A DNA stretch of 64,000 bases from Streptomyces sp. Tue 6430 (GTDB lineage Bacteria > Actinomycetota > Actinomycetes > Streptomycetales > Streptomycetaceae): the NCBI GenBank assembly GCA_021568835.1, contig JAKGSH010000010.1, positions 4,402,001 to 4,466,000 of the forward strand. The letters are read 5' to 3'. Positions 48,257 through 56,990 of this stretch are shown in pieces. Below the pieces are notes generated by a model. The model had not been told where the DNA came from and did not search any database. It was given only the letters and a program-made list of their open reading frames with translations. The stretch's first letter is position 1. Each line of letters starts with the position of its first letter. The translations under genes were made by a program, and so were the position numbers.

Positions 48257-48574
48257 TCACGGCGTGACGTCGGGCCTCGGCCCCTCCGGCGCGGCGTCGG
48301 GCCCGGCGTCCGGCTTCGACCACGGCCACTTCGGCCGGGGGTCCTTCCTCCCGCCCTCCGGGTCGTAGGCGTACTTCCAGCCCCGTGGCAGGCCGAGTTT
48401 CCCGCCGGATCCGCGCGGCACGCGCCGGTAGACGAGGACGGTGGGCGGGCCGCCGGCGGCGTCCGGCACCGGGATGCGGTACGTCTTCGGCGGGTGGCCG
48501 GTCGGGCCCAGCAGCACGGGGAGGACGCGGCCGTCCATGGGGCCGCCCTCGAAGGGGGTGTCTTCGCTCTTCAC
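48257..48574 (-). CDS. Small hypothetical protein, Pro-rich C-terminus
   Basis: A 105-residue protein starting VKSEDTPFEGGPMDGRVLPV, with a beta-rich middle (KTYRIPVPD, PTVLVYRRVPRG, GWKYAYDPEGG) and a Pro/Asp tail. The start is GTG 48574, 14 bases downstream of the TetR stop, so the two are probably cotranscribed. No domain is recognised. The Gly/Pro/Asp tail is encoded by a locally repetitive sequence. Confidence 0.65.
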   Translation of the reverse strand: MKSEDTPFEGGPMDGRVLPVLLGPTGHPPKTYRIPVPDAAGGPPTVLVYRRVPRGSGGKLGLPRGWKYAYDPEGGRKDPRPKWPWSKPDAGPDAAPEGPRPDVTP

Positions 48575-48588
48575 CGCACCAGTGTCGA

Positions 48589-49239
48589 TCAGGTCTCCGC
48601 CGCGAGCGCACCACGGAGCAGCTCGGCGGTCTGGGCGTCCCGCTCCGCGGTCACGGCGAGGACGGCGACGAACTGGTCGACCAGCCAGTCCCGCAGCTCG
48701 TCGGCGGGCGGCTGCTTGTCCTCGTCGAGCCAGATCAGCGAGGCCGCCTCGACCGCCGTGATCCACATCCGGACGGTCATCCGCAGCCGTGGGCCGGGTT
48801 CGGCCACGTCCAGGTGGCGGTAGATCCGCTCGGCCGCGGCCCGCCGCACGCCGTCCACGATGGCGGTCGTACGGGAGGTCTCGACGACGCTGCCGCCCTG
48901 GAGGAGGGCGCTGAAACCGGCGTCGTGCCGGCCGACGAAGGTGAGGTAACGGTCCAGGGCGCGGCCGAGCCGGGGGATCGGCGGTCCCTCGTGGGGCTCG
49001 TCGAAGCAGTGCCGCAGCTCGTCGGCGGCGGTCCGCAGCGCGGCCTCGTACAACTGCTGCTTGCCGCCGGGGAAGTACCGGTACACCAGGGGCCGGGAGA
49101 CCCCGGCGGCCTCGGCCACGTCGTCCAGCGAGACGTCCTCGGGGACGCGGTGCGCGAACAGCGACAGGGCGGCCTCCAGCAGCTGGCTGCGGCGCTCCTC
49201 GACGCTGAGGCGACGGTAGGCGGGGGCGGCGGGGCTCAT
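48589..49239 (-). CDS. TetR-family transcriptional regulator
   Basis: A 216-residue regulator. The N-terminal HTH reads VSLDDVAEAAGVSRPLVYRYF (about 36-56, quoted in part), preceded by RRSQLLEAALSLFA. The C-terminal helical domain would bind the ligand and form the dimer. It starts at ATG 49239. It lies directly downstream of the diiron oxygenase gene on the same strand, which it may control; the ligand is unknown. Confidence 0.92.
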   Translation of the reverse strand: MSPAAPAYRRLSVEERRSQLLEAALSLFAHRVPEDVSLDDVAEAAGVSRPLVYRYFPGGKQQLYEAALRTAADELRHCFDEPHEGPPIPRLGRALDRYLTFVGRHDAGFSALLQGGSVVETSRTTAIVDGVRRAAAERIYRHLDVAEPGPRLRMTVRMWITAVEAASLIWLDEDKQPPADELRDWLVDQFVAVLAVTAERDAQTAELLRGALAAET

Positions 49240-49285
49240 GACGTGCAGCGTAATCGCCCGCCCCCGCGGCGCGCCCCCGTGTCTC

Positions 49286-49332
49286 TCGTCGGGATCGTGC
49301 CGGGCTCGCGCGGTCCGGCCTGATCCCGACGA
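49286..49332. terminator. Long inverted repeat between the diiron oxygenase and tetR genes
   Basis: Perfect 11-bp arms (49286-49296 and 49322-49332) around a 25-base GC-rich spacer that can pair further. It starts nine bases after the oxygenase stop. It is most likely a terminator; it could also be an operator of the TetR gene. Confidence 0.6.
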
Positions 49333-49341
49333 AAGACGACC

Positions 49342-50280
49342 CTAGGCCAGCAGCCCGGAGGACTTCCACAGCCGCCGCCCCACCCCGCGCAGCACGCCGA
49401 TGTCGTCGAGGAAGTCCGTCAGGCGCTTCGCGCCGGTCTGCATGACCTCGCGGCGGTGGCCGCTGGCCTTGACCTGGGCGAGCGCCTCCCGCTTGTCCAG
49501 GCCGACGTTGGTGTAGACGTCGGGGTTCACGAAGGCCACCGAGAACACCCGGGCGAACTCGCCGGAGGTCACCCGCGTGAACTCCTGCGACCACCTCGGC
49601 GCGGTCACCATCTGCCGGCGCAGCTCCTCACGGGCGTACCGCACGTGCCGGGCCTCCTCCACCACGTGGATGCGGGTGACCCCCCGGATCAGGGTCTGGA
49701 CCCGCTCGTCGGGGAAGGTCAGCCGCTGCATCCAGTCGAGGATCTCCTCGCCGAGCAGCGTGGCCGTGAACGAGCCGGGCGTGGTGGAGATCGTCTTGAA
49801 CAGGCGGCCGAGCTGCTGGTGGGCGCGGCTCACCGGGTACCAGGGGGTGCCGCCCTGCGCGATCAGCCGGGCGAACATCTTCGAGTGCCGGCACTCGTCC
49901 TCGATCTCGGTGAGCGCGTACCGCACGTGCGCGCTCGTCGCCGCCTTGTCGTAGATGTGCCGGCACAGCAGCTGCATCAGGATGATCTCGAACCAGATGC
50001 CGAGCGAGGCGAGTGCGGCGGACTCGTGCTGGGACAGCAGGATCCGCTGCTCCTCGCCCATCCTCTTCCACAGCGGGGTGTCGTACAGCGACACCAGCTC
50101 CGGCGGCCAGAACCACTTGCCCTCCTCGAAGGGCGCGTCCCAGTCGAGTTCCCGGTCCGGGTCGAAGGAGTGCTTGGCGGAAGAGGCGAGCAGCCGCTCG
50201 GCCACCTGCTCCCGGTCCTTGAGCAGTCCGAGCGCGTCGCGCAGGCCGTCCAGCGCGTCGGCTTCCGTCAGGGTCGTCAT
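49342..50280 (-). CDS. AurF-like diiron oxygenase
   Basis: A 312-residue ferritin-like diiron protein of the AurF/CmlI group (N-oxygenases of aryl amines). Iron-ligand helices are visible: the Glu in SLGIWFEIILMQLL, TEIEDECRHSKMF with EXXXXH, LGEEILDW, and IHVVEEARHVRYAREEL with EExxH. It starts at ATG 50280. Together with the downstream TetR gene it could form a regulated oxidation unit, for a self-made or foreign aromatic amine or a fatty-acid-like substrate. Family identity is firm; the substrate is inference. Confidence 0.85.
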   Translation of the reverse strand: MTTLTEADALDGLRDALGLLKDREQVAERLLASSAKHSFDPDRELDWDAPFEEGKWFWPPELVSLYDTPLWKRMGEEQRILLSQHESAALASLGIWFEIILMQLLCRHIYDKAATSAHVRYALTEIEDECRHSKMFARLIAQGGTPWYPVSRAHQQLGRLFKTISTTPGSFTATLLGEEILDWMQRLTFPDERVQTLIRGVTRIHVVEEARHVRYAREELRRQMVTAPRWSQEFTRVTSGEFARVFSVAFVNPDVYTNVGLDKREALAQVKASGHRREVMQTGAKRLTDFLDDIGVLRGVGRRLWKSSGLLA

Positions 50281-50473
50281 GGCTGATCCACCTCGTCGTA
50301 CGGGGGCCGGTACGGGGTCGTGCGGGAGTTACCGGCGGTTCACTCGCCCAGTGCTCTTATGAGACTGCCTGTCAGCAAGCCCGTCAATCCCCCGGGCGGA
50401 ATTTGTCGGCTCCGCGTCCGCCCCGTGCACCCGTGGGACACTTGCCGGGCTGTCGGTCCAGGGGGGACAACGA

Positions 50474-51400
50474 GTGGACGCCGCACCGCACATCGAGCCG
50501 GACGCCGAACCGCGCAGGGCCGCCGCGCGCCGCAGTCTGGAGGGCCTGGCCCTCGGGGACGCCTTCGGCGAGCGCTGGTTCCCGTTGTTCAGGGACCGGC
50601 GGCAGGCCTACGCCGAGGTCCGCGCCCGCCGGATGCCCGAGGAGCCCCGCTGGCACTGGACCGACGACACCGCGATGGCCCTCGGCCTGTTCCGGGTGCT
50701 CGACCGGTACGGCGAGGTGCGGCAGCGTGAGCTGGCCCTCGCCTTCGCCCTCGGCCACGACGCCGATCCGGCCCGCGGTTACGGCCACGGCATGCACGAC
50801 CTGCTGCCCCGCGTGCTGCGGGAACCGGACCGCTGGCCCGAGTTCGCCCGCGACCTGTTCGGCGGCGAGGGCAGCCTCGGCAACGGGGCGGCGATGCGGG
50901 TGGCGCCCCTGGGAGCCTGGTTCCACGCCGACCTCGCGCAGGTCGTCGAACAGGCCGGCCGCTCCGCCGAGGTCACCCACGCCCACCCCGAGGGCATCGC
51001 GGGGGCGGTCGCCGTGGCGGTGGCGGCGGCCCTGTCGGCCCGGGGCCGGCTGGGCATCGCCGAGGTGGCGGCGCTCACCCCGGACAGCGCCACCCGCGAC
51101 GGGCTCACGCGCGCGGCCGGCCTCCCTTTCACCACCGAGCCGTGGAAGGCCTCCGACCTCCTCGGCAGCGGCCGGCGCATCCGCGCCGACGACACCGTCC
51201 CCTTCGCCGTCTGGACCGCCGCCCGGCACCCCGACGACCTCGTCGGCGCCCTGTGGGCCACCGCCGAGGGCTTCGGTGACGTGGACACGACCTGCGCGAT
51301 CACCGGCGGCATCGTGGCCGCCCGCACGGGCGTCGACGCCGTACCGGAGCAATGGCTCCGGCGACGGGAGGCACTGCCCGCCGCGGTGGACGGTCGATGA
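50474..51400 (+). CDS. ADP-ribosylglycohydrolase family protein
   Basis: A 308-residue DraG/ARH-fold hydrolase that removes ADP-ribose from proteins or small molecules. The first Mg site is WTDDTAMALGL (about 56-66), after GLALGDAFGERW at about 24-35. The second is GDVDTTCAITGGIVAA (about 274-289). An internal segment, GNGAAMRVAPLGAW, is typical. It starts at GTG 50474 after GGGGGG. It is transcribed divergently from the oxygenase gene. The acceptor is unknown. Confidence 0.9.
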   Translation: MDAAPHIEPDAEPRRAAARRSLEGLALGDAFGERWFPLFRDRRQAYAEVRARRMPEEPRWHWTDDTAMALGLFRVLDRYGEVRQRELALAFALGHDADPARGYGHGMHDLLPRVLREPDRWPEFARDLFGGEGSLGNGAAMRVAPLGAWFHADLAQVVEQAGRSAEVTHAHPEGIAGAVAVAVAAALSARGRLGIAEVAALTPDSATRDGLTRAAGLPFTTEPWKASDLLGSGRRIRADDTVPFAVWTAARHPDDLVGALWATAEGFGDVDTTCAITGGIVAARTGVDAVPEQWLRRREALPAAVDGR

Positions 51401-51509
51401 CGGGGGCGGGACCAGGACTGGGATCGAGATCGAGATCGGGCGTGGCCGACGGCGTCCGACGGCGCCCGGCCCGCCCCTGCCGGGGCCTGCCGGGGCCGCG
51501 GGCCAGGGC

Positions 51510-52028
51510 TCAGAGCGAGCACCCCAGGTTCCCGGGCACCTCGAAGGCGACCGGCTCCGCGCCCCGCGCCGGGAACGACGTCCGCAGGGTGAAGGCGTAC
51601 GGCGTCGGGCCGTGGGCGCGCAGGTGGAGTAGCCGGGCCTCCGCCTCCGCGACGGTCGGGCGGTGGCCCGCCTGCACCCACCACAGGGCCGTCATCGCCT
51701 CCTGGACCCGCTCGAACCAGTCCCGCCGACGGGCGAGCATCTCGCGGTGGCGGCCCCGGTACATGTACGCCGTCAGGGCGTCCTGGTCCCGCCACACCGT
51801 CAGGTTGACGATCAGCCAGTCGTCCCCGAAGACCGGGACGTCGGTGGCGTTGCCCTCCTCCGACTGGAGCCGCCACACATAGCCGTCGGCGGCCTCGGCG
51901 TCCGCGTTGACGGGGTCGAGGGCGTCCACGAAGTCCTTCAACTCGGGTGAGTCCAGAGGGAACTTGAGGCGGGCGAGGTTGACCTGGGTGAGTTCGTGGG
52001 CCGGTGCCGCGGCGGTTGCGTCAGTCAT
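51510..52028 (-). CDS. DUF3291 family protein
   Basis: A 172-residue cytosolic protein with ferredoxin-like dimeric alpha-beta barrel features: LTQVNLARLKFPLDSPELKDF at the N-terminus (quoted in part), LIVNLTVWRDQDALTAYMY in the middle, and WWVQAGHRPTVAEAEARL. These mark DUF3291, related to antibiotic-biosynthesis-monooxygenase folds. It starts at ATG 52028. No neighbour suggests a substrate. Confidence 0.85.
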   Translation of the reverse strand: MTDATAAAPAHELTQVNLARLKFPLDSPELKDFVDALDPVNADAEAADGYVWRLQSEEGNATDVPVFGDDWLIVNLTVWRDQDALTAYMYRGRHREMLARRRDWFERVQEAMTALWWVQAGHRPTVAEAEARLLHLRAHGPTPYAFTLRTSFPARGAEPVAFEVPGNLGCSL

Positions 52029-52072
52029 GGGCGCACGGTAGGACGCGCCTTCCGGTGCGGGAAGGCCCCGTC

Positions 52073-53596
52073 TCACGGGGTGAGCACCGCCTCCATGACC
52101 GACCGTGCGATCGGCGCCGCCAGCCCGCCCCCGGTGATGTCCCGCCGTCGCGCCGCCGAGTCCTCCACCACCACCGCGACCGCCACCTTCGGCTCCACGT
52201 CCCGGTCGCCCTGCGCCCAGGAGACGAACCAGGCGTACGGCGTCCCGGCGTTGCCGATGCCGTGCTGGGCGGTGCCGGTCTTGCCGCCGACGGTCGCGCC
52301 CGCGATCGCGGCGTTCTTCCCGGTCCCCTCGCGCACCACGTCCGCCATCAGCTCCCGCAGCCGCCGCGCGGTCGACGGCCGCAGCACCTGCCGTGCCGGA
52401 CGCGGACCGGCCGCGGCGACGGTCGCCCCGCCGCCGCGCGTCGTCCGCTCCACCAGGTACGGCGTCCGCACCCGCCCCCCGTCGGCGACGGCCGCCGAGA
52501 CCACCGCCATCTGCAGCGGCGTGGCCCGCGTGTTGTACTGCCCGATCGAGGACAGGGCCAGCTGGGCCCGGTCCAGCGAGGTGTCGAAGGTGCTCCGCGC
52601 GACGGCGAACGGGATCCGCACGTCCGCCGCGTTGAACCCGAAGGCCTCCGCCGTGCCCACCATGTCGGCGAGCCCCACATCCACGCCGAGTTTCGCGAAC
52701 ACCGTGTTGCACGACCACATGAACGCCTCCCGCAGCGACGCGTCCTCGCAGCCCTCGCCCCCGTTCGCCAGCAGCGTCCTCGTGCCGGGCAGCCGGTACG
52801 GCGCCGGGGAGTCGGTCGGCGCGTCCGGATCCCTGATCACGCCCGCGTCCAGCGCCGCCGCCGCGGTGACCACCTTGAACGTCGACCCCGGCGGGTACGT
52901 CTGCCGCACCGCCCGGTTCAGCATCGGCCGGTCCGGGTCGGAGTTCAGCCGCGCCCACGCCCGCTCGACCCCGGGCCCGTTCCCGGACAGCACGGCGGGG
53001 TCGTACGACGGTGCCGACACCAGCGCCAGGATCCGTCCCGTCGACGGCTCCACCGCCGCCACCGCGCCCTTGCGGCCGGCCAGCCCCTCGTACGCCGCCC
53101 GCTGGGCCCGCGGGTTCAGGGTCGTCACCACGTTCCCGCCGGCCGACAGGGACCGGGTGACGTCGTTCCACAGCGGCAGCGGCGCGAGCCGGGGGTCCGT
53201 ACCGGAGAGGACGCCGTCGTGCGCGTGCTCCAGGAACGTCGTCCCGTACACCTGCGAGGCGAAGCCGGTCACCGGCGCGTACAACGGGCCGTCGAGGTAG
53301 GTCCGTTCGTAGCGCAGCTGCTCCCGGGTGTCCCGGGAGCCGGTGACCGGCACGTCCGCCACCAGGATGTCCCCGCGGGGCTGGCCGTAACGGGCGATGG
53401 AGGCACGCCGGTCGGCCGGGTTGCCGTCGTAGGTGTCGGACCGGACGACCTGGACGCGGGCGGCGTTGACGAGCAGGGCCACCAGGAGGAGGGCGCAGAA
53501 GAACGCGGCGTGGCGGATGTGACGGGTCATCACGAGGTCGCCCCGGATCGCGGGCGTCGGCTTCCGTGCGCGGTCGCGCCGCCGGGGTTCCCTCAC
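52073..53596 (-). CDS. Penicillin-binding protein 2 (class B transpeptidase), partner of FtsW/RodA
   Basis: Membrane-anchored transpeptidase that crosslinks peptidoglycan outside the cell. The anchor helix is HAAFFCALLLVALLVNAARV. The dimerisation domain follows, and the catalytic motifs are SxxK in PPGSTFKVVTA, SxN in WSCNTVF and KTG in GGKTGTAQHG. GTG 53596 overlaps the upstream stop as GTGA and has GGGAAGG seven bases before, giving 507 residues; ATG 53530 (MTRHIRHAAFF) is the alternative start. It pairs with the adjacent SEDS gene as a synthase complex. Confidence 0.93.
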   Translation of the reverse strand: MREPRRRDRARKPTPAIRGDLVMTRHIRHAAFFCALLLVALLVNAARVQVVRSDTYDGNPADRRASIARYGQPRGDILVADVPVTGSRDTREQLRYERTYLDGPLYAPVTGFASQVYGTTFLEHAHDGVLSGTDPRLAPLPLWNDVTRSLSAGGNVVTTLNPRAQRAAYEGLAGRKGAVAAVEPSTGRILALVSAPSYDPAVLSGNGPGVERAWARLNSDPDRPMLNRAVRQTYPPGSTFKVVTAAAALDAGVIRDPDAPTDSPAPYRLPGTRTLLANGGEGCEDASLREAFMWSCNTVFAKLGVDVGLADMVGTAEAFGFNAADVRIPFAVARSTFDTSLDRAQLALSSIGQYNTRATPLQMAVVSAAVADGGRVRTPYLVERTTRGGGATVAAAGPRPARQVLRPSTARRLRELMADVVREGTGKNAAIAGATVGGKTGTAQHGIGNAGTPYAWFVSWAQGDRDVEPKVAVAVVVEDSAARRRDITGGGLAAPIARSVMEAVLTP

Positions 53597-54960
53597 GGCG
53601 CGGCCTTCCCGTCGTACCGGCGGCGTGCCGAATCGCTGACGCGGACCAGCAGCGCCACGATCGCCCAGTTGGTGACGACCGACGAGCCGCCCTGGGCGAG
53701 GAACGGCATCGCCATCCCGGTCAGGGGGATCAGGCCGGTCACCCCGCCCGCGATCACGAACACCTGGAGCGCCCAGATCGAGGCGAGCCCGACCGCCAGC
53801 AGCCGTCCGAAGGGGTCGCGCAGGGCCAGCCCGGCCCGGTACCCGCGCTCCACCAGCAGCCCGTACAGCAGGAACAGCGCGCAGATCCCCGCCAGGCCCA
53901 GTTCCTCACCGGCCGTCGCCAGGACGAAGTCCGACTTGACGGCGAAACCGATCAGGACGGAGTGGCCGCGCCCGAGACCGGTGCCGAAGGCGCCGCCGGC
54001 GGCGAAGGAGAACAGTGACTGCGCCAGCTGGTTGGGGCCCTCGCCCGCCTCGATCGACGCGAACGGGTGCAGCCAGTCCTCGACCCGGCCGTGGACGTGC
54101 GGCTCCAGCAGGCCGACGGCGGCCGCGCCCAGCGAGGCCAGCACCAGCCCCACCGCGGTCCACCCGACCCGGCCGGTGGCCACGTACAGCATCACCACGA
54201 AGAGGCCGAAGAAGAGCAGCGAGGTGCCGAGGTCGCGTTCCAGGACGAGGACGCCGACGCTCAGCAGCCAGATCGTGACGACCGGTCCGAGGACCCGGCC
54301 GGCCGGCAGGTGCAGGAAGCAGACCCGGCGGCCCGCGTGGGCGAGCGCCGTGCGGTTGGCCGCGAGGTACGCCGCGAAGAACACCGCGAGCAGGACCTTC
54401 GCGAACTCGCCCGGCTGGATGGAGAATCCGGCGATCCTGATCCAGATCCGGGCGCCGTTGACCGCCGGGAAGAAGATCGGCAGCGTCAGCAGGGCCAGCG
54501 CGGCGACCACGCACACGTACGCGTACCGCTGGAGCACCCGGTGGTCGCGCAGGGCGGCGACGACGAAGACGAACAGGGCCACGCCCAGCGTCGACCAGAC
54601 GAGTTGGGTGGGCGCCGCCCGGTCGCCGGGCGTCTCCAGGTCCAGCCGGTAGATCAGCACCAGCCCGATCCCGTTGAGCAGCACCCCGATGGGCAGCAGC
54701 AGCGGATCGGCGTACGGCGCCCGCAGCCGGACCGTCAGGTGCGCCAGCAGCGCGAGCACACCGAGGCCGGCGCCGTAGCCGGCGGCGCCGGGCGGGACGG
54801 CGCCGTTCCTGGCGAGGCCGACGGCGCAGTAGCCGTACACCGACAGCAGGACGGCCAGGACGATGAGGGAGAGTTCGACGCCGCGGCGCCTGGGCGGGCG
54901 CGCCACCGGGACCGGCGCGTCCGCCGGCGGGGCGATGACTTCGGCTCCGGCGTGCATCAT
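53593..54960 (-). CDS. FtsW/RodA/SpoVE-family (SEDS) peptidoglycan glycosyltransferase
   Basis: A 455-residue polytopic membrane protein with about 12 hydrophobic segments. SEDS landmarks: GARIWIRIAGFSIQPGEFAKV, LERDLGTSLLFFG with the catalytic-loop Asp region, and PLTGMAMPFLAQGGSSVV near the C-terminus. It polymerises lipid II together with the class B PBP encoded four bases into its stop. It starts at ATG 54960. Streptomycetes carry several such pairs; whether this one serves growth, division or sporulation cannot be told. Confidence 0.93.
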   Translation of the reverse strand: MMHAGAEVIAPPADAPVPVARPPRRRGVELSLIVLAVLLSVYGYCAVGLARNGAVPPGAAGYGAGLGVLALLAHLTVRLRAPYADPLLLPIGVLLNGIGLVLIYRLDLETPGDRAAPTQLVWSTLGVALFVFVVAALRDHRVLQRYAYVCVVAALALLTLPIFFPAVNGARIWIRIAGFSIQPGEFAKVLLAVFFAAYLAANRTALAHAGRRVCFLHLPAGRVLGPVVTIWLLSVGVLVLERDLGTSLLFFGLFVVMLYVATGRVGWTAVGLVLASLGAAAVGLLEPHVHGRVEDWLHPFASIEAGEGPNQLAQSLFSFAAGGAFGTGLGRGHSVLIGFAVKSDFVLATAGEELGLAGICALFLLYGLLVERGYRAGLALRDPFGRLLAVGLASIWALQVFVIAGGVTGLIPLTGMAMPFLAQGGSSVVTNWAIVALLVRVSDSARRRYDGKAAP

Positions 54961-55016
54961 GTCCGGAACTTACCCAAATGGGGCTCCTCGTGAGCCTTGG
55001 CGGACGGTCGGTGTCG

Positions 55017-55118
55017 GTGGTGGTGCGGTCTCAGCAGGGGCGTGGCGCCGGTGGTGGTGCGGCGTCAGTGGGGGCGTGGCGCCGGTGGTGGTGCGGTGTC
55101 AGCAGGGGCGTGGTGTCG
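55017..55118. repeat. 34-bp tandem repeat, three copies
   Basis: Copies begin at 55017, 55051 and 55085, each starting GGTGGTGGTGCGG and containing CAG-GGGCGTGG. The third copy runs into the 3' end of the small secreted protein gene (stop at 55099). The copies differ at a few positions. Confidence 0.8.
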
Positions 55119-55461
55119 GCCCGAGGTCGCGGATGTAGCGCGCCGCGCCGTAGGCCCAGGCGCCGTCCCTGAGGAGGTACCACTGGGAGTTTCCGTCCAC
55201 CTTCTGGCCGGTGGTGCGGCAGTAGACGGTGACGACGTCGTCGCGGAAGGCGACGCGGACCACCTTGCCGCCGCGGTTCGGCGCGTCGCGCAGCAGCAGC
55301 CTGTTCGCGGTGACGACGCCCTTGTACAGGCGCGGGGCCTGACGCTGGGGGCTGCCCTGGCTGCCCTCGCTCGCGGTGGCGGGTGTGACGGCGGCCGCGG
55401 CGGCGAGGGTGCCGGCGGCACCGGCTATGGCGAACCGGGTGAGGGTGGAGCGCAGGGGCAT
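55099..55461 (-). CDS. Small secreted SH3-like-domain protein
   Basis: A 120-residue exported protein. A twin-hydrophobic signal peptide, IAGAAGTLAAAAAVTPATAS, ends near residue 31. The mature part is a single bacterial SH3-like fold: GVVTANRLLLRDAPNRGGKVV, then VVTVYCRTTG, then WYLLRDGAWAYGAARYI. Two cysteines (VYCR and the C-terminal Cys) could form a disulfide. It starts at ATG 55461. A wall-binding role is likely from the fold. Confidence 0.85.
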   Translation of the reverse strand: MPLRSTLTRFAIAGAAGTLAAAAAVTPATASEGSQGSPQRQAPRLYKGVVTANRLLLRDAPNRGGKVVRVAFRDDVVTVYCRTTGQKVDGNSQWYLLRDGAWAYGAARYIRDLGPTPRPC

Positions 55462-55529
55462 GGGGTACCTCCGGGGAGGGGTAGAACCGACTTACCGCCA
55501 CATTAGGAGGAGCCGCCGGCGGCCGCCCG

Positions 55530-56990
55530 TCACGCTGCGCCATCGGGGAGGCCGTGGCCCCCAGGGGGTGTGCTCCCGTCGGGGGAAACCGTCTCCGGGG
55601 GCGGTGCGTGAGGCAGCGTCAGCGTGGCCACCGCGCCGCCGTCCGGCGCGTTGGAGAAGGTCAGCCGGGCGCCCAGCACCTCCGCCTGGCCGGCCGCGAT
55701 CGTCAGCCCGAGGCCGTGCCCCTTCGCGCCCCCTCGGTGCGGAACCGTTGCGGCCCGTGCGCCGTCAGGTACGCGGGATAGCCGTCCCCGTGGTCCCGTA
55801 CGGTCACCACCGGCCCGTCCACCGTCAGCACCACCGGGGCCCGCCCGTGCAGATGCGCGTTGGCGACGAGATTCCCGAGGATCCGCTCCAGGCGGCGCCG
55901 GTCGGTCTCGACCCGGGCGTCCCGCACGACCCTGACCTCGGTGCCGGTGCCGGTGCCGGTGCCGGTGCCGGTGCCCGTGTCGGTGTCGGTGAGGGGGTGG
56001 GTTCCGGTGATCGGGGGGCTGCCCGGGGATGCGCTCGGCGGGGCGCCGCCGGAGGAGGCCGCCGCCGCCCGCACCACCCGGCGGGCCACCGCCCCCAGGT
56101 CCTCGGTGTCCGGCTCCAGCCGCTCACGACCGGTGTCCAGGCGGGAGATCTCCAGCAGGTCCTCGGTGAGCGTGCGCAGGGCCGCCACCCGGTCGCGCAC
56201 CAGTTCCGTGGGCCGGCCCGGAGGCAGCAGCTCGGCCGCCGCGTGCAGCCCGGTCAGCGGGGTGCGCAGCTCGTGCGCCACGTCGGCGGTGAAGCGCTGC
56301 TCGCTCAGCAGCTTGCCCTGGAGCGAGGACGCCATCGAGTCCAGCGCGACGGCGACGGTGGCCACCTCGTCCTGCGGGCGGGTCGGATCCTTGGCCCGGG
56401 GATCGTCCACGCGCGCGTCCAGATCACCGGCGCTGATCCGCCGGGCGACCCGCGCGGTGGCGTGCAGCCGCCGCGTCACCCGGGTCACCGCGAACGCGCC
56501 GACCAGCAGTGTCGCCCCGATCGCCAGCGCCGACGACCACAGGATCGCGTTGTCCAGCGCCTCGATGGTGCGGGCGCTCTGCGCGTAGTCGACGGCGACC
56601 GCGAGGGCCCTGCCCCGCCCTCCGGACGGGGGACCCCCCTCTCGTCCCACCCGCCGTCGGCGGGCCCGGCGGCCCACATCGTCGGCCGCCCCCGGTGCTC
56701 GGCGACCATCGTGCCGCGCTCTCCCGCCACCGCCAGGTCCCGCAGCGCCGCGGGCAGCCCCGGCGGGTCGACGCCCGCGCCGGGGCCGGGCCTGTCCCCG
56801 CCTCGAACGCCGTCGTGGCGTCCTCCAGCCGGGACAGCGCGAGGTCGCGGGCCTCGCCGACGGTCCGGTGGGTCACCGAGACGTGGACGAGGACGCCGAG
56901 CAGCGCGGCGAGCGCACAGCACATCACCGTGATGAACACGGCGGCCTTCACGGCGAGCGTGCCGGACCACCGGGGGAGCGCGAGCCTCAT
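55530..56990 (-). pseudogene. Membrane sensor histidine kinase (three single-base frameshifts)
   Basis: The N-terminal membrane helix VKAAVFITVMCCALAALLGV is followed by an extracellular sensor part, a second helix (ALAIGATLLVGAFAVT), HAMP, the H box RFTADVAHELRTPLTGLHAA and HATPase (NLVANAHLHGRAP, VRDHGDGYPAYL). Three missing bases break it: runs at 56788-56790, 56634-56639 and 55729-55733. With them restored about 487 residues reach TGA 55530-55532, ending GHGLPDGAA. ATG 56990 overlaps the lipoprotein stop as ATGA. No response-regulator gene is adjacent, so the output partner is elsewhere. Confidence 0.8.
55940..55973. repeat. GGTGCC hexamer repeat inside the kinase gene
   Basis: Five GGTGCC copies and variants encode a Thr-Gly dipeptide run (TDTGTGTGTGTGTGTE) in the ATP-binding domain, between the N box region and the flanking strands. 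It is an unusual low-complexity insertion. Confidence 0.75.
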
